NCBI GenBank assembly: GCA_001873945.1 | Contig: MNYI01000014.1 | Location: 1-14,202, forward strand | Direction: 5' to 3' | Source: Candidatus Desantisbacteria bacterium CG2_30_40_21 | Lineage (GTDB): Bacteria; UBA9089; CG2-30-40-21 | Length of the DNA: 14,202 nucleotides | In this document: positions 1-7,318 of the stretch, one piece after another | Layout of the letters: every line of letters starts with the position of its first letter | How positions within the stretch are numbered: position 1 is the first letter of the stretch | Made by a program: the position numbers and the translations under genes | The notes under the pieces: generated by a model | Told to the model about the DNA's origin: nothing | Seen by the model: only the letters and a program-made list of their open reading frames with translations | Database searches by the model: none

Positions 1-165
1 AAAATTGATTTAGAATTATGCCTAACATCTTAAATAATCCTGCTAAATTAAGAGGATTCTATTAAATAACCCCAAAAATCAAATAATGTTAAACAAATTG
101 ATTCTGTATTGATTAAAAATTAAGAATTTTATATTGCAAGGAAAACTTTTAAAGAAATAATACAA

Positions 166-393
166 ATGATAATAGGGCTTTCTATGGATTCTGGTGGTAG
201 TCAACTTTCTATTTCGTAACAGCCTGTCGAAGAAGGAAACCATGGGGGCAAGGGTTCTCCATGCCATGCAGCTGCGGTTACCGGAGATACGGTTGGTGAC
301 CCTTATAAAGATACAGCAGGTCCGGCAATCAATCCCATGATCAAGGTGGTTAATCTTGTGGCTATTTTGATCATTCCAATATTTTTTAAGTAA
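166..393 (+). pseudogene. Decayed 3' end of membrane pyrophosphatase (hppA-like)
   Basis: The last 50 or so codons (from about 229 to the stop at 391-393) read EEGNHGGKGS, then AAVTGDTVGDPYKDTAGPA, then NPMIK and a hydrophobic tail. This is the conserved C-terminal signature of membrane-embedded, ion-pumping pyrophosphatases, which couple pyrophosphate hydrolysis to H+ or Na+ export. In the same frame, codons from 166 (GLSMDSGGS) resemble the preceding NAGGAWDNAKK region, but a TAA at 217-219 interrupts the frame and the usual residues are eroded. Nothing upstream (1-165) continues the roughly 650-700-residue protein, so this is a truncated relic rather than a gene cut only by the window edge. 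The family call is firm; the exact 5' limit of the remnant is not. Confidence 0.75.
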
Positions 394-420
394 ATATGGG
401 ACTGGTTCAAATCAGGGTGT

Positions 421-452
421 CGTAGAGGCACAAGTGCATTTGCGTCTCTACG
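421..452. repeat. Hairpin repeat (CGTAGAG...CTCTACG)
   Basis: The arms CGTAGAG (421-427) and CTCTACG (446-452) pair, and GCA/TGC inside can extend the stem past a small bulge. It lies between the hppA relic and the deacylase promoter. It resembles the short intergenic palindromes common in repeat-rich bacterial genomes. No T-run follows, so it is not a classical terminator. Confidence 0.5.
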
Positions 453-484
453 GCCGCATCAATTATCCCTCCTGTAAAAACCAC

Positions 485-513
485 TTGACTAAACATAGAT
501 TTTGTGGTATCAT
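485..513 (+). promoter_or_regulatory. sigma70-type promoter of the D-aminoacylase gene
   Basis: TTGACT (485-490) and TATCAT (508-513) are separated by 17 bp, each matching consensus in five of six positions. The start codon at 565 lies about 45 nt after the expected transcription start, and GAGGA (551-555) is a suitable ribosome-binding site nine bases before it. Confidence 0.6.
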
Positions 514-564
514 AACTATTGAGTACTTCACTGCCATTGCGAATTATTGTGAGGAATCTTTATT

Positions 565-2130
565 ATGATATATGATTTGCTGATCAAAAACGCAGAAATT
601 TTCGATGGAACAAAAAATGCAGGCTATAAGGCTGATATAGGGGTTAAGGGGGAAAGGATTGTCAAAATAGGGGCAATAGACTCCTTGGCATTGATGACAA
701 TTGATGCTGTTGACAGGGTGGTTTGTCCGGGCTTTATAGATATGCACAGCCATTCTGATTTTACCATTCTGGCTAATCCCCGTAGCGAGAGCAAGATACG
801 ACAGGGCGTAACTACTGAGGTAATTGGTAATTGCGGCATGTCTGCTGCCCCGCGATACGACGAGGCACTCAAACGGGGACAAGAAATTTGCCAGGATTTT
901 GGATTTTCATGTGCTTGGAAATCCATGGCTGATTATTTTAAGGTGCTTGAGAATACAGGTATTGGAATAAACATCGTTGCCCTTGTCGGACAGGGTAATA
1001 TTCGTACCTCTGTGATGGGTTATGCAGATAGCATTGCCACAGATATTCAGGCTTCCCAAATGAAATCCCTGCTTGAGGAATCTCTTGATGCTGGGTGTTT
1101 TGGCATGTCTTCAGGGCTCATTTATCCCCCGGGCTGTTTTACACCTATGGATGAATTAATAGAATTATGCAAGATTGTAGCCGGATTTAATGGCATTTAT
1201 ACCACACATATGAGAAACGAGGGCGATCAATTATTAGAAGCAATTGAGGAGGCAATGACTATAGGCAAAGAGAGCGGGGTTCATGTCCATATTTCTCACC
1301 TCAAAACCTCTGGTCAGAGGAATTGGTCAAAATTGCAGGCTGCTTTTGATAAACTTGAGACAGGAGGGCAAACACGGGGGTTTGCCCCTACAGTAGATAG
1401 ATACCCTTATACCGCTGGGGGTACTGGATTGGATGCGGTTCTCCCTTCATGGATGTATGAGGGGGGAACGGGTAAGGAGATGGAACGGCTGAGGGATGTG
1501 GAAATACGGAACAGACTGATTTCGCAATTAACTCAGGAACACCAAAGGGATTGGAATACAGTTATGATTTCCGCAGTCTGGAACAAGGCAAATAAATGTT
1601 GGGAAGGCAAGCGATTATCTGAACTGATGCAGGGTAAGATTGAATCATTATTCGACTTTCTGATAAGCGAGGAATGTAAGACAGAAGCAATATTTTTCAG
1701 CATGAGTGAGGATAACCTGCAACAAATCCTGAAAAAGCCTTATATGATGATTGGTTCAGATGCCTCTTCACGGGCAACCTATGGAATTTTAGCACAAGAC
1801 ATGGTTCATCCCAGAGGTTTTGGAACATTCCCAAGGATACTGAGCCGCTATGTTCGAGAGGGAAAAATTTTAAGCATGGAAGAGGCTATCTGGAAGATGA
1901 CCCTTTTGCCTGCAAATACACTTGGAATTTGTGATCGCGGGCAGATAAAGGAAGGGTGTTTTGCGGATATGGTTGTTTTTGATCCAATAACCATAAATGA
2001 TACAGCTACATATGAATTACCCCTGAGCTATCCAACAGGTATTGATTGTGTTATCTTGAATGGTCAGCTAACTGTGGATCACGGTGAATGTATGGGAAAG
2101 CTTTGTGGAAAGGTGCTGAGGAAGGAATAA
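565..2130 (+). CDS. N-acyl-D-amino-acid deacylase (D-aminoacylase family amidohydrolase)
   Basis: A complete 521-residue cytoplasmic metallo-amidohydrolase expected to hydrolyse N-acyl-D-amino acids to a carboxylate and a free D-amino acid, or to act on a related D-amino-acid or dipeptide derivative. The amino terminus has the small beta-sandwich typical of the superfamily (LLIKNAEIFDG). The metal-site motifs follow in order: HSHSDF (H61, H63), the family-specific cysteine in GNCGMSAAP (C90), HMRNEG (H215), HISHLK (H245) and the catalytic aspartate in GSDASSRAT (D399). The C-terminal GQIKEGCFADMVVFDP strand is also standard. Length matches the family (about 480-530). The ATG follows GAGGA at nine bases. 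It appears monocistronic, since a perfect 11-bp hairpin follows the stop. Function could be detoxifying or salvaging D-amino acids from peptidoglycan. Exact substrate cannot be read from sequence. Confidence 0.92.
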   Translation: MIYDLLIKNAEIFDGTKNAGYKADIGVKGERIVKIGAIDSLALMTIDAVDRVVCPGFIDMHSHSDFTILANPRSESKIRQGVTTEVIGNCGMSAAPRYDEALKRGQEICQDFGFSCAWKSMADYFKVLENTGIGINIVALVGQGNIRTSVMGYADSIATDIQASQMKSLLEESLDAGCFGMSSGLIYPPGCFTPMDELIELCKIVAGFNGIYTTHMRNEGDQLLEAIEEAMTIGKESGVHVHISHLKTSGQRNWSKLQAAFDKLETGGQTRGFAPTVDRYPYTAGGTGLDAVLPSWMYEGGTGKEMERLRDVEIRNRLISQLTQEHQRDWNTVMISAVWNKANKCWEGKRLSELMQGKIESLFDFLISEECKTEAIFFSMSEDNLQQILKKPYMMIGSDASSRATYGILAQDMVHPRGFGTFPRILSRYVREGKILSMEEAIWKMTLLPANTLGICDRGQIKEGCFADMVVFDPITINDTATYELPLSYPTGIDCVILNGQLTVDHGECMGKLCGKVLRKE

Positions 2131-2134
2131 TATT

Positions 2135-2162
2135 GGGAAATGGGGTGCTGTCCCCATTTCCC
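2135..2162. repeat. Perfect 11-bp stem-loop after the deacylase gene
   Basis: GGGAAATGGGG (2135-2145), loop TGCTGT, then CCCCATTTCCC (2152-2162). It begins four bases after the deacylase stop codon. There is no following T-tract, so it may protect the 3' end of the mRNA or be a dispersed palindrome rather than an intrinsic terminator. Confidence 0.6.
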
Positions 2163-2257
2163 TAGAGGGTGTGAACGGTTACCCATTAGGGGAATTCTGT
2201 AGTATCAGAAGGTAAACGATGTTGTAATCATTCACAGCTACAAAAAACAAAAAGCAC

Positions 2258-2302
2258 CACAAGCATATTGCTTGTGATTATTGCTCAATCTGGAAGATTG
2301 AG
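2258..2302 (+). promoter_or_regulatory. Tandem perfect palindromes in the leader of the permease operon
   Basis: Two perfect 8-bp inverted repeats sit side by side just before the ribosome-binding site: CACAAGCA-tat-TGCTTGTG (2258-2276) and CTCAATCT-gga-AGATTGAG (2284-2302). Each has a three-base loop. They could be consecutive RNA hairpins in the 5' leader, or operator half-site pairs for a dimeric repressor. No T-run follows, and I do not recognise a named riboswitch. AGGAGG (2315-2320) comes 12 bases later. Confidence 0.5.
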
Positions 2303-2329
2303 TTACTTTACTTTAGGAGGTTTTTTATT

Positions 2330-2491
2330 ATGCAAGAAGAAAAATCAGACGACAAAGAGAAAGAAAAAGCGAAAAAGGGGTTGCTGTCTAAAATTATGGA
2401 CAAATTAGACAAGAAACTTGAAGAAAAATCAAAACAGCAGTCCTGCGGTTGCGGATCAAAAGATAAAAAAGGCGGCAAATCATGTTGTTGA
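2330..2491 (+). CDS. Small Lys/Glu-rich protein with CGCG and CC motifs
   Basis: A 53-residue frame: a highly charged, probably helical stretch (residues 2-37, rich in K, E, D) followed by SCGCGS (C39, C41) and a C-terminal SCC (C52, C53). AGGAGG (2315-2320) precedes the ATG at good distance, and the last 10 nt overlap the start of the permease gene, indicating translational coupling. No signal peptide or membrane segment is visible. The four clustered cysteines suggest metal or metalloid binding, or a redox role serving the permease. That is inference from position and composition; I do not recognise a named family. The strong ribosome-binding site and the overlap make it very likely a real gene. 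Confidence 0.7.
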   Translation: MQEEKSDDKEKEKAKKGLLSKIMDKLDKKLEEKSKQQSCGCGSKDKKGGKSCC

Positions 2492-3444
2492 AATTCAGTA
2501 ATTGGATTGTTTTTGATATATTTGGGCTTGCTTCCGGTTCGCGGCTCGGCGAAGCACTGAGCTTTTTTATATATGATACGGTAAAAATCCTGTTCTTATT
2601 ATTTGTAATAATATTTGTTATCGGGGTGATTCGTTCGTATCTCCCTCAGCATAAGCTCAAATTATGGTTGAATAAAAAAGGATTTAATGCCTATTTCTTT
2701 GCAGCTCTCTTGGGCGCCGTAACACCTTTTTGCTCCTGCTCATCAATTCCAATATTTATTGGGATGGTGTCTGCCGGTATTTCATTAGGGGTTACCTTTA
2801 CTTTTCTTATTGTGTCGCCGTTAATCAACGAATATCTTGTCGTATTAATGGCTGCTTCATTTGGCTGGAAAATTGCCGTATTATATGTAATAAGCGGGTT
2901 GACAATTGGGATTACGGCAGGTATAATTTTAGGTAAATTAAGATTAGAGAAATATATAAACACCGATTTATTCACCAATCAATACGATGTGGATAATACT
3001 ACAACAGAATATCCTGATTTTAACAGTCATCTGAAATACGGATATAATGAGGCATTATCGATTACTATCAAAATATGGTATTGGGTGGTTGTCGGTGTAG
3101 GTGTTGGTGCGTTTATACATAATTATGTTCCACAGGAAACCATACAATCAATTATCGAAAAAGCAGGGGTATTTGGAGTTCCTGTTGCCATAATCCTTGG
3201 AGTACCTATGTACGGTAGCTGTGCCGCTATTGTGCCGATAGCAGTAGCACTATTTCAAAAAGGCGTGCCCCTTGGAACAGCGTTAAGCTTTATGATGGCA
3301 ATAGCCGCATTGAGCATTCCAGAGGCAATTATGTTACGACGGGCGATTAAATTACAATTAATACTTATTTTCTTTGCAATTACAACAGTAGCAATTATTA
3401 TCACAGGATATTTGTTTAACATCTTGCAGGTATTGATGTTTTGA
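2482..3444 (+). CDS. COG0701/UPF0718 permease (ArsP-like)
   Basis: A 320-residue polytopic inner-membrane protein with about eight hydrophobic segments in two halves joined by a hydrophilic loop (about residues 155-190). The first half carries TPFCSCSSIPIFIG (C84, C86), the diagnostic motif of the COG0701 permease family. The second half has the pseudo-symmetric GVPMYGSCAAIVPIA. Characterised relatives (ArsP) export trivalent organoarsenicals, and the paired cysteines are thought to contact the metalloid. Many family members have unknown substrates, so metal or metalloid export is only a likely role. It starts inside the end of the small cysteine-rich gene (10-nt overlap). No ArsR-type regulator or arsenate reductase is in the window, which weakens a specific arsenic assignment. 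Confidence 0.85.
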   Translation: MLLKFSNWIVFDIFGLASGSRLGEALSFFIYDTVKILFLLFVIIFVIGVIRSYLPQHKLKLWLNKKGFNAYFFAALLGAVTPFCSCSSIPIFIGMVSAGISLGVTFTFLIVSPLINEYLVVLMAASFGWKIAVLYVISGLTIGITAGIILGKLRLEKYINTDLFTNQYDVDNTTTEYPDFNSHLKYGYNEALSITIKIWYWVVVGVGVGAFIHNYVPQETIQSIIEKAGVFGVPVAIILGVPMYGSCAAIVPIAVALFQKGVPLGTALSFMMAIAALSIPEAIMLRRAIKLQLILIFFAITTVAIIITGYLFNILQVLMF

Positions 3445-3468
3445 ATATAACTTTAGGAGGTTATGATA

Positions 3469-3522
3469 ATGAGTGAAATCCGTTTTATAGTAAAAAGGTT
3501 CGACCTGTGCAATCGGAATTAA
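3469..3522 (+). pseudogene. Truncated third gene of the permease operon
   Basis: A strong AGGAGG (3455-3460), in the same CTTTAGGAGG context as the one before the 53-residue gene, precedes an ATG at 3469. The frame (MSEIRFIVKRFDLC) ends after 17 codons at a TAA that is itself part of a TTAACCACGAAGGCAC-type intergenic repeat. COG0701 permeases often have a small redox or thioredoxin-like partner downstream. This may be the beginning of such a gene cut off when repeat DNA entered. The remaining peptide is too short to assign. Confidence 0.4.
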
Positions 3523-3820
3523 CCACGAAGGCACAAAAATTATAAATATACTTAAAAATAAGAGTAACTACTCAGGTAAAGGAATTTACCACGGAGACAC
3601 AAGGGTATACGGTAACTACTTGTAGTTATATTGGACGGAAAAACTACGAAATACGCGAAAACCCGCGAAAATTAATAATCAGAATGAATTTGTGAATCAG
3701 AATTTTTCGCGTTTTTTTGCGATTTTAAGGAAAGAAGGATTCTGGACAAGCCAGAATGACAAGGAGAAGAAGGATCCTGTCGATTCGTAGTTATCTCTTG
3801 ATAGCTGAGTAGTTACTCGT
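3523..3820. repeat. Repeat-packed intergenic DNA with inverted GTAACTACTCAG / CTGAGTAGTTAC ends
   Basis: No gene is supported here. It starts with an ACCACGAAGGCACAAAA-type repeat and carries GTAACTACTCAG (3564-3575) and its inverse AGCTGAGTAGTTAC (3803-3816). Between them are GGTAACTACT (3611-3620), a TTACCACGGAGACACAAGG unit, and an inverted pair of CGCGAAAA-rich arms (about 3644-3725). All resemble dispersed palindromic repeats rather than coding sequence. Confidence 0.55.
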
Positions 3821-3970
3821 CAAGAAAAAATAACTTGTACAGTCGTGCCACCGATTTCATCTTGGCTTATCTTCGTTGTTCGTCGCTTACGAACAGTAGT
3901 ATGCTCGCTTCTCACGCCTTGCCATCCAATCGTCTTGAGTGGCTCTTGGCGTACAACTTATTTTTTCTTA
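3821..3970. repeat. 150-bp MITE-like unit with 20-bp terminal inverted repeats
   Basis: CAAGAAAAAATAACTTGTAC (3821-3840) is the inverse of 3951-3970 at 18 of 20 positions. The interior is GC-richer and has CGTTGTTCGTCGCTTACGAAC, itself partly palindromic. TTACTCG stands just outside both ends (3813-3819 and 3976-3982), a possible 7-bp target duplication if the element is slightly longer than the repeat arms. The right copy includes the stop codon of the neighbouring - strand gene, so the element sits directly against that gene's 3' end. An 82-codon open frame across it has no coding character. Confidence 0.5.
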
Positions 3971-3975
3971 ACTCC

Positions 3976-5385
3976 TTACTCGCTTCCTTCCTCAACCTTC
4001 TGATGATATTCCATAATCAATTCTCGCACGACCTTATCATCAGGGATATCTTTGGTCAATGGAAGCAGTTGATATTGATGTAAGTTAATCTTCTTGTTTT
4101 CATCAATTGTTATATCCAATTTACCAAGATATTGCCCTTTTTCTCCTGCCTGCACAATCAAGGTGTCAGGCAAGGCAGAGGGGTTTTTCACTAATGTTTG
4201 GGAATGCCCACCAATAATTACATCAATCCCCTTAACCTGTTTGGCTAATCTTAAATCCTCCTCATAGCCAGAGTGTGAAACCACAACAAGTAAGTCAACT
4301 TGCTTGCGAAAATTATTCACAAAACCTTGAACCTGCTTAACAGGATCAGACACCTTTAAGTCCTTGATAATATCCTTTGGGAAAAAGGTAAAAACCTCTG
4401 AAGAGATTATACTGATAATGCCTACCGTGAAACTGCCAATTTCTTTAATTAAATGCGATGGGGCTAAATAACTACATGTCCCATCCTGACAAGTGGTTAA
4501 ATTGGCTGAATAAAAAGGCAACTTGTTTTTTTCAATCTCTTTCCTGATATATTCAGTACCAAAAATTAGTTCCTGATCACCAAGTGCAATTAAGTCATAC
4601 CCAATTTTTTCCATGGCTAAAAGCATATATTTAGCCAATAAAGGCTCAGGACGAGGGGGAAACATATCGCCACTATCAAGAACAAGAACGGTTGGATTTT
4701 CTTGTCGTATCTCATTAACCAGTGTTACCATTCGCACAATCCCGCCAAACGGATTTTCTGCACAATCACAAGACTCTAAATAACCATTAGTAGAGTTACT
4801 AAAAAGAATGGTCAGTGTATCTGTTTTACCCCTTGGCTCTTTTTTTTCTATCAAAAGGGCATCTATTTCTTTGCTAAAGGTTTCTACCATGTTCTCCATA
4901 TAGCCGCTGTAGATTTTCTTTATATAACCGTTCTTGTTAATTAAAAACAATTTTGGTATTGAGGCTGTCTGCTTGACTATAACCCCATATCTTGCACCAG
5001 ATTGCAGCCCATAAGGGTCAAAAAGCACTGGTAGGGTGATGTTATTCTTTTTCACAAAATCCTCAACCACTTCATTTGTAGCTTTATCAATATTGATTAA
5101 GTAAATCCCTACATCCCTATCCTGATATTTTTGAGCAAGCTGATGCAAATAAGGCATTTCTTTCAGGCAGGGTTCGCAATCAGTATCAAAAAAGCTTAAA
5201 ACAAGCACATTTTGTTTGTCTTTATGGGTTAATAGCTTGTTAAGGGTTAAGCTGTTTTTCCCAAAAAGCAGCTTCAGTTTGAAATCAGGTGCAGGCTGGT
5301 TCACTTCTTCTACCCCAGCAGATACATATGAGGAAAGGAATAAAAGACTTATCAGCAGCCCGCAGGTAATGATTAATTTGTTCAT
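3976..5385 (-). CDS. Secreted TlpA-like thioredoxin fused to a 5'-nucleotidase-type phosphoesterase
   Basis: 469 residues. A signal peptide (1-23, ending YVSA) predicts export. Residues about 28-180 are a TlpA/AhpC-TSA redoxin domain with CEPC (C70, C73) and the cis-proline loop ASIPKLFLIN (P144). Residues about 190-465 resemble the calcineurin-like/5'-nucleotidase (UshA, SoxB-like) fold: LVLDSGDMF (D239/D240 region), VVVSHSGYEEDLRL (H371) and VIIGGHSQ (H394). The first metal motif DxH is replaced by NSTNGYLESCDC (C206, C208), and the GNHE position reads ALGDQEL. Classical nucleotidase chemistry is therefore doubtful; the CxC may bind another metal or be a redox partner of the CEPC site. ATGA overlap couples its start to the CsgG-like gene. 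The domain calls are firm, the activity is unknown. Confidence 0.82.
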   Translation of the reverse strand: MNKLIITCGLLISLLFLSSYVSAGVEEVNQPAPDFKLKLLFGKNSLTLNKLLTHKDKQNVLVLSFFDTDCEPCLKEMPYLHQLAQKYQDRDVGIYLINIDKATNEVVEDFVKKNNITLPVLFDPYGLQSGARYGVIVKQTASIPKLFLINKNGYIKKIYSGYMENMVETFSKEIDALLIEKKEPRGKTDTLTILFSNSTNGYLESCDCAENPFGGIVRMVTLVNEIRQENPTVLVLDSGDMFPPRPEPLLAKYMLLAMEKIGYDLIALGDQELIFGTEYIRKEIEKNKLPFYSANLTTCQDGTCSYLAPSHLIKEIGSFTVGIISIISSEVFTFFPKDIIKDLKVSDPVKQVQGFVNNFRKQVDLLVVVSHSGYEEDLRLAKQVKGIDVIIGGHSQTLVKNPSALPDTLIVQAGEKGQYLGKLDITIDENKKINLHQYQLLPLTKDIPDDKVVRELIMEYHQKVEEGSE

Positions 5386-6080
5386 TGTGCTACCGCCTTG
5401 TCAACAATTTTAGCAGCCAATTCTTTTATCTTTACAGACATCTCTTCTACTGCAGAAAAGCTTACTGTCTCAGCCATGACTGCTACTCCGGTTTCTATAT
5501 CAACTAAACGCACATTGATACTATATACATTTAATAGTTTACTGAAACTGCCAATCAATATCTTTTCTATATTCAATATCTTACCCATCTGGACTGCACA
5601 TTCATTCGTTGTGCAGCCAGTTTGTTGGAAATGCTGTTCAGCAAGTATCAAAGACATATTACTTCGCTCAAGGACAGTAAATGATTGTGAATTAATCAGT
5701 TCTGTTCTTAAGAAATCAGCTATTGTTGATGCATCCATCGCTGATACCTCGTGTGCCACAAAATCAGATACAGCAATATTTATCCTTTTAGCTATAACTT
5801 TCGGCTTTTCCACCACAGGTTGAACAACCGTGGGTTGAGCAACTACCATCTCTTCCTTCTTCTTCCCCAATTCATAGCTGGCAATTTGGGAGGATTCCTC
5901 TGCCTTTGTTTTTGCTAAAAGATATTCTGTCTGCTCGTATAACTCATTAGATTCATTGAGGATATTGACTGCCTTCTCCATATCCAGCCCCATGGATGCT
6001 GCTTCCTTCACATTTTTTCGTGCATTACTCATAGCTATCCTTGCCTCTTCCCGTATCAAACAAACCTTAGCCATATCCAA
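5382..6080 (-). CDS. TPR/CsgG-like envelope protein (second half of a split frame)
   Basis: 232 residues if started at the TTG at 6080. About residues 1-70 are helical and TPR-like; 71-97 is a Val/Pro-rich linker; 98-232 is a CsgG/LpoB-type domain (INIAVSDF near 101, FTVLERSNMSLILAEQ, TGCTTNECAVQMGKIL with C156 and C161, IGSFSKL, RLVDIETG). Such domains occur in outer-membrane lipoproteins of export or peptidoglycan-synthesis control systems. There is no signal peptide and no convincing ribosome-binding site at 6080. The same frame stays open to 6215, and the extra residues (AKTYYNKGKTCF, then EHWQRVIETIPKYRDTEARL) continue a TPR solenoid. That makes it the probable C-terminal part of the PorV-like protein encoded just upstream. 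It ends in ATGA overlap with the thioredoxin-phosphoesterase gene. Confidence 0.75.
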   Translation of the reverse strand: MDMAKVCLIREEARIAMSNARKNVKEAASMGLDMEKAVNILNESNELYEQTEYLLAKTKAEESSQIASYELGKKKEEMVVAQPTVVQPVVEKPKVIAKRINIAVSDFVAHEVSAMDASTIADFLRTELINSQSFTVLERSNMSLILAEQHFQQTGCTTNECAVQMGKILNIEKILIGSFSKLLNVYSINVRLVDIETGVAVMAETVSFSAVEEMSVKIKELAAKIVDKAVAQ

Positions 6081-6195
6081 TCTTGCTTCTGTATCACGAT
6101 ATTTGGGAATAGTCTCTATAACCCTTTGCCAATGTTCAACAGATTCTCCATATTTTCTTTCCGTGAAACAGGTTTTGCCCTTATTATAATAAGTC

Positions 6196-7257
6196 TTAGC
6201 AACAACTTGTATTGATTATCTCTTTTGTCTGCTCAAAATTTTCATCCCCTTCCTTGACCTTGTTTGCCCAATAGATTGCCCGCTCGGACATCCCTTTTTT
6301 ATGATACCCCTCAGCCTTACGATAATTATTTAATCCGCCAAAATTTGTCGAAAAAGACACCTGCTGCATACTGTCAAAATCCTTCATTCCGGCAAAGCTA
6401 TAATCAACAAGAAATCCGTTTGTATTCAGTCCAAGCCCAAGATTAAATGTTGCCTGATCATAACCAATCTTATATCCAGCCCTTAAAGCCAACAGCTTCA
6501 TCATCAGAAATTCACCACCCAGCTTGAAGCCAGCCTTTAAGCCTGTATCAGCTTTTTCATAATCAGCACAAATGGTCAACCGATCATCTGGTCTTATGGC
6601 ACATCCAACCTTAATCGTTACAGGTAATGGATGTTCAAGATTCTTATATTTTATTGGACTGCCAACAATATTTTTGACTGCAAGCCCAAAACAAAGACTG
6701 TCATCTACAGGACGAATAAGCACACCCATGTCAACAGCAATTGCAGCAGCAGCATAATCTTCTGCCAATATTGAACTTATCCTCTTCAGATTACATCCCA
6801 GACTTAAAGCCGAATTAGCGGTAAGACTGTAGGAAAACATGGCAATACTATCTTTTTGAGCAGAGAGTGTTTTTGATTTTTTGAATGAACCGTCTGTATT
6901 AAGCAGATTAACATCTATCGTTCCGCCATCAAAGGTAGTCAGGCTTAATCCAATGGCACTCTTCTTAAACGGGTAAACAACACCAACAAAACCGTAATGG
7001 CTATCTGCAAGACCTGTCAGATACATGGTGCTGAATTCTGGTTTGATAAGAAAACTTAATCCAGCAGGGTTATAATGCAGTGCATTAATATCATCGGCTA
7101 ACCCGGTGAATGTTTCTCCCATCCCTGTTGGTCTGGCACCCATCAACCCATCGAGCGAAAGCAAAATGGACTTCACCTGCCCTGCATAGACATTGGTGCA
7201 TATCGGCAAAGCAATAACCATCACGGCAATCAAATGCCTCCATAAATTAGTATTCAT
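6196..7257 (-). CDS. PorV/PorQ-family outer-membrane beta-barrel with TPR-like tail
   Basis: 353 residues. A signal peptide (1-25, ending NVYA) is followed by the family hallmark GARPTGMGETFTGLADDINALHYNPAGLS (residues 40-68, seen as the GMG...D...NPAGL pattern). After it come alternating amphipathic strands to about residue 308, consistent with a FadL/PorV-like barrel in the outer membrane. Residues 311-350 (YRKAEGYHKKG, AIYWANKV) look like the start of a TPR repeat, and the frame ends abruptly at TSCC. A +1 shift near the stop joins it to the TPR/CsgG frame. The ATG is preceded by GAGGGGG about ten bases upstream. PorV carries cargo to the type IX system in Bacteroidota, but homologues are widespread without a complete T9SS, so the role here is open. 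Confidence 0.83.
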   Translation of the reverse strand: MNTNLWRHLIAVMVIALPICTNVYAGQVKSILLSLDGLMGARPTGMGETFTGLADDINALHYNPAGLSFLIKPEFSTMYLTGLADSHYGFVGVVYPFKKSAIGLSLTTFDGGTIDVNLLNTDGSFKKSKTLSAQKDSIAMFSYSLTANSALSLGCNLKRISSILAEDYAAAAIAVDMGVLIRPVDDSLCFGLAVKNIVGSPIKYKNLEHPLPVTIKVGCAIRPDDRLTICADYEKADTGLKAGFKLGGEFLMMKLLALRAGYKIGYDQATFNLGLGLNTNGFLVDYSFAGMKDFDSMQQVSFSTNFGGLNNYRKAEGYHKKGMSERAIYWANKVKEGDENFEQTKEIINTSCC

Positions 7258-7285
7258 TTTTAGTTATACCCCCTCAAAAAATTGT

Positions 7286-7313
7286 AATATATGTAAACCA
7301 ATAAATTTGTGGA
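7286..7313 (-). promoter_or_regulatory. Possible promoter of the PorV-CsgG-thioredoxin operon
   Basis: On the - strand, TCCACA (7308-7313) and TATATT (7286-7291) are spaced by 16 bp, about 30 bases before the ATG of the PorV-like gene. The -10 is five of six and the -35 four of six, so this is a modest match in an AT-rich leader. Confidence 0.3.
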
Positions 7314-7318
7314 CATAT

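Noticed and set aside
2135..2162. Intrinsic terminator after the deacylase gene
   Set aside because: The stem is perfect but there is no T-tract after it on the + strand; kept only as a hairpin repeat.
2258..2302. Named riboswitch in the permease leader
   Set aside because: The two hairpins do not match any riboswitch core I recognise; left as an unspecified regulatory candidate.
3835..4083. + strand open frame of 82 codons
   Set aside because: It spans the 150-bp inverted-repeat unit and the antisense end of the phosphoesterase gene; composition is not protein-like and there is no ribosome-binding site.
5398..5823. 141-codon + strand frame
   Set aside because: Antisense to the CsgG-like domain, Ser/Thr/Ile-rich shadow with no start signal.
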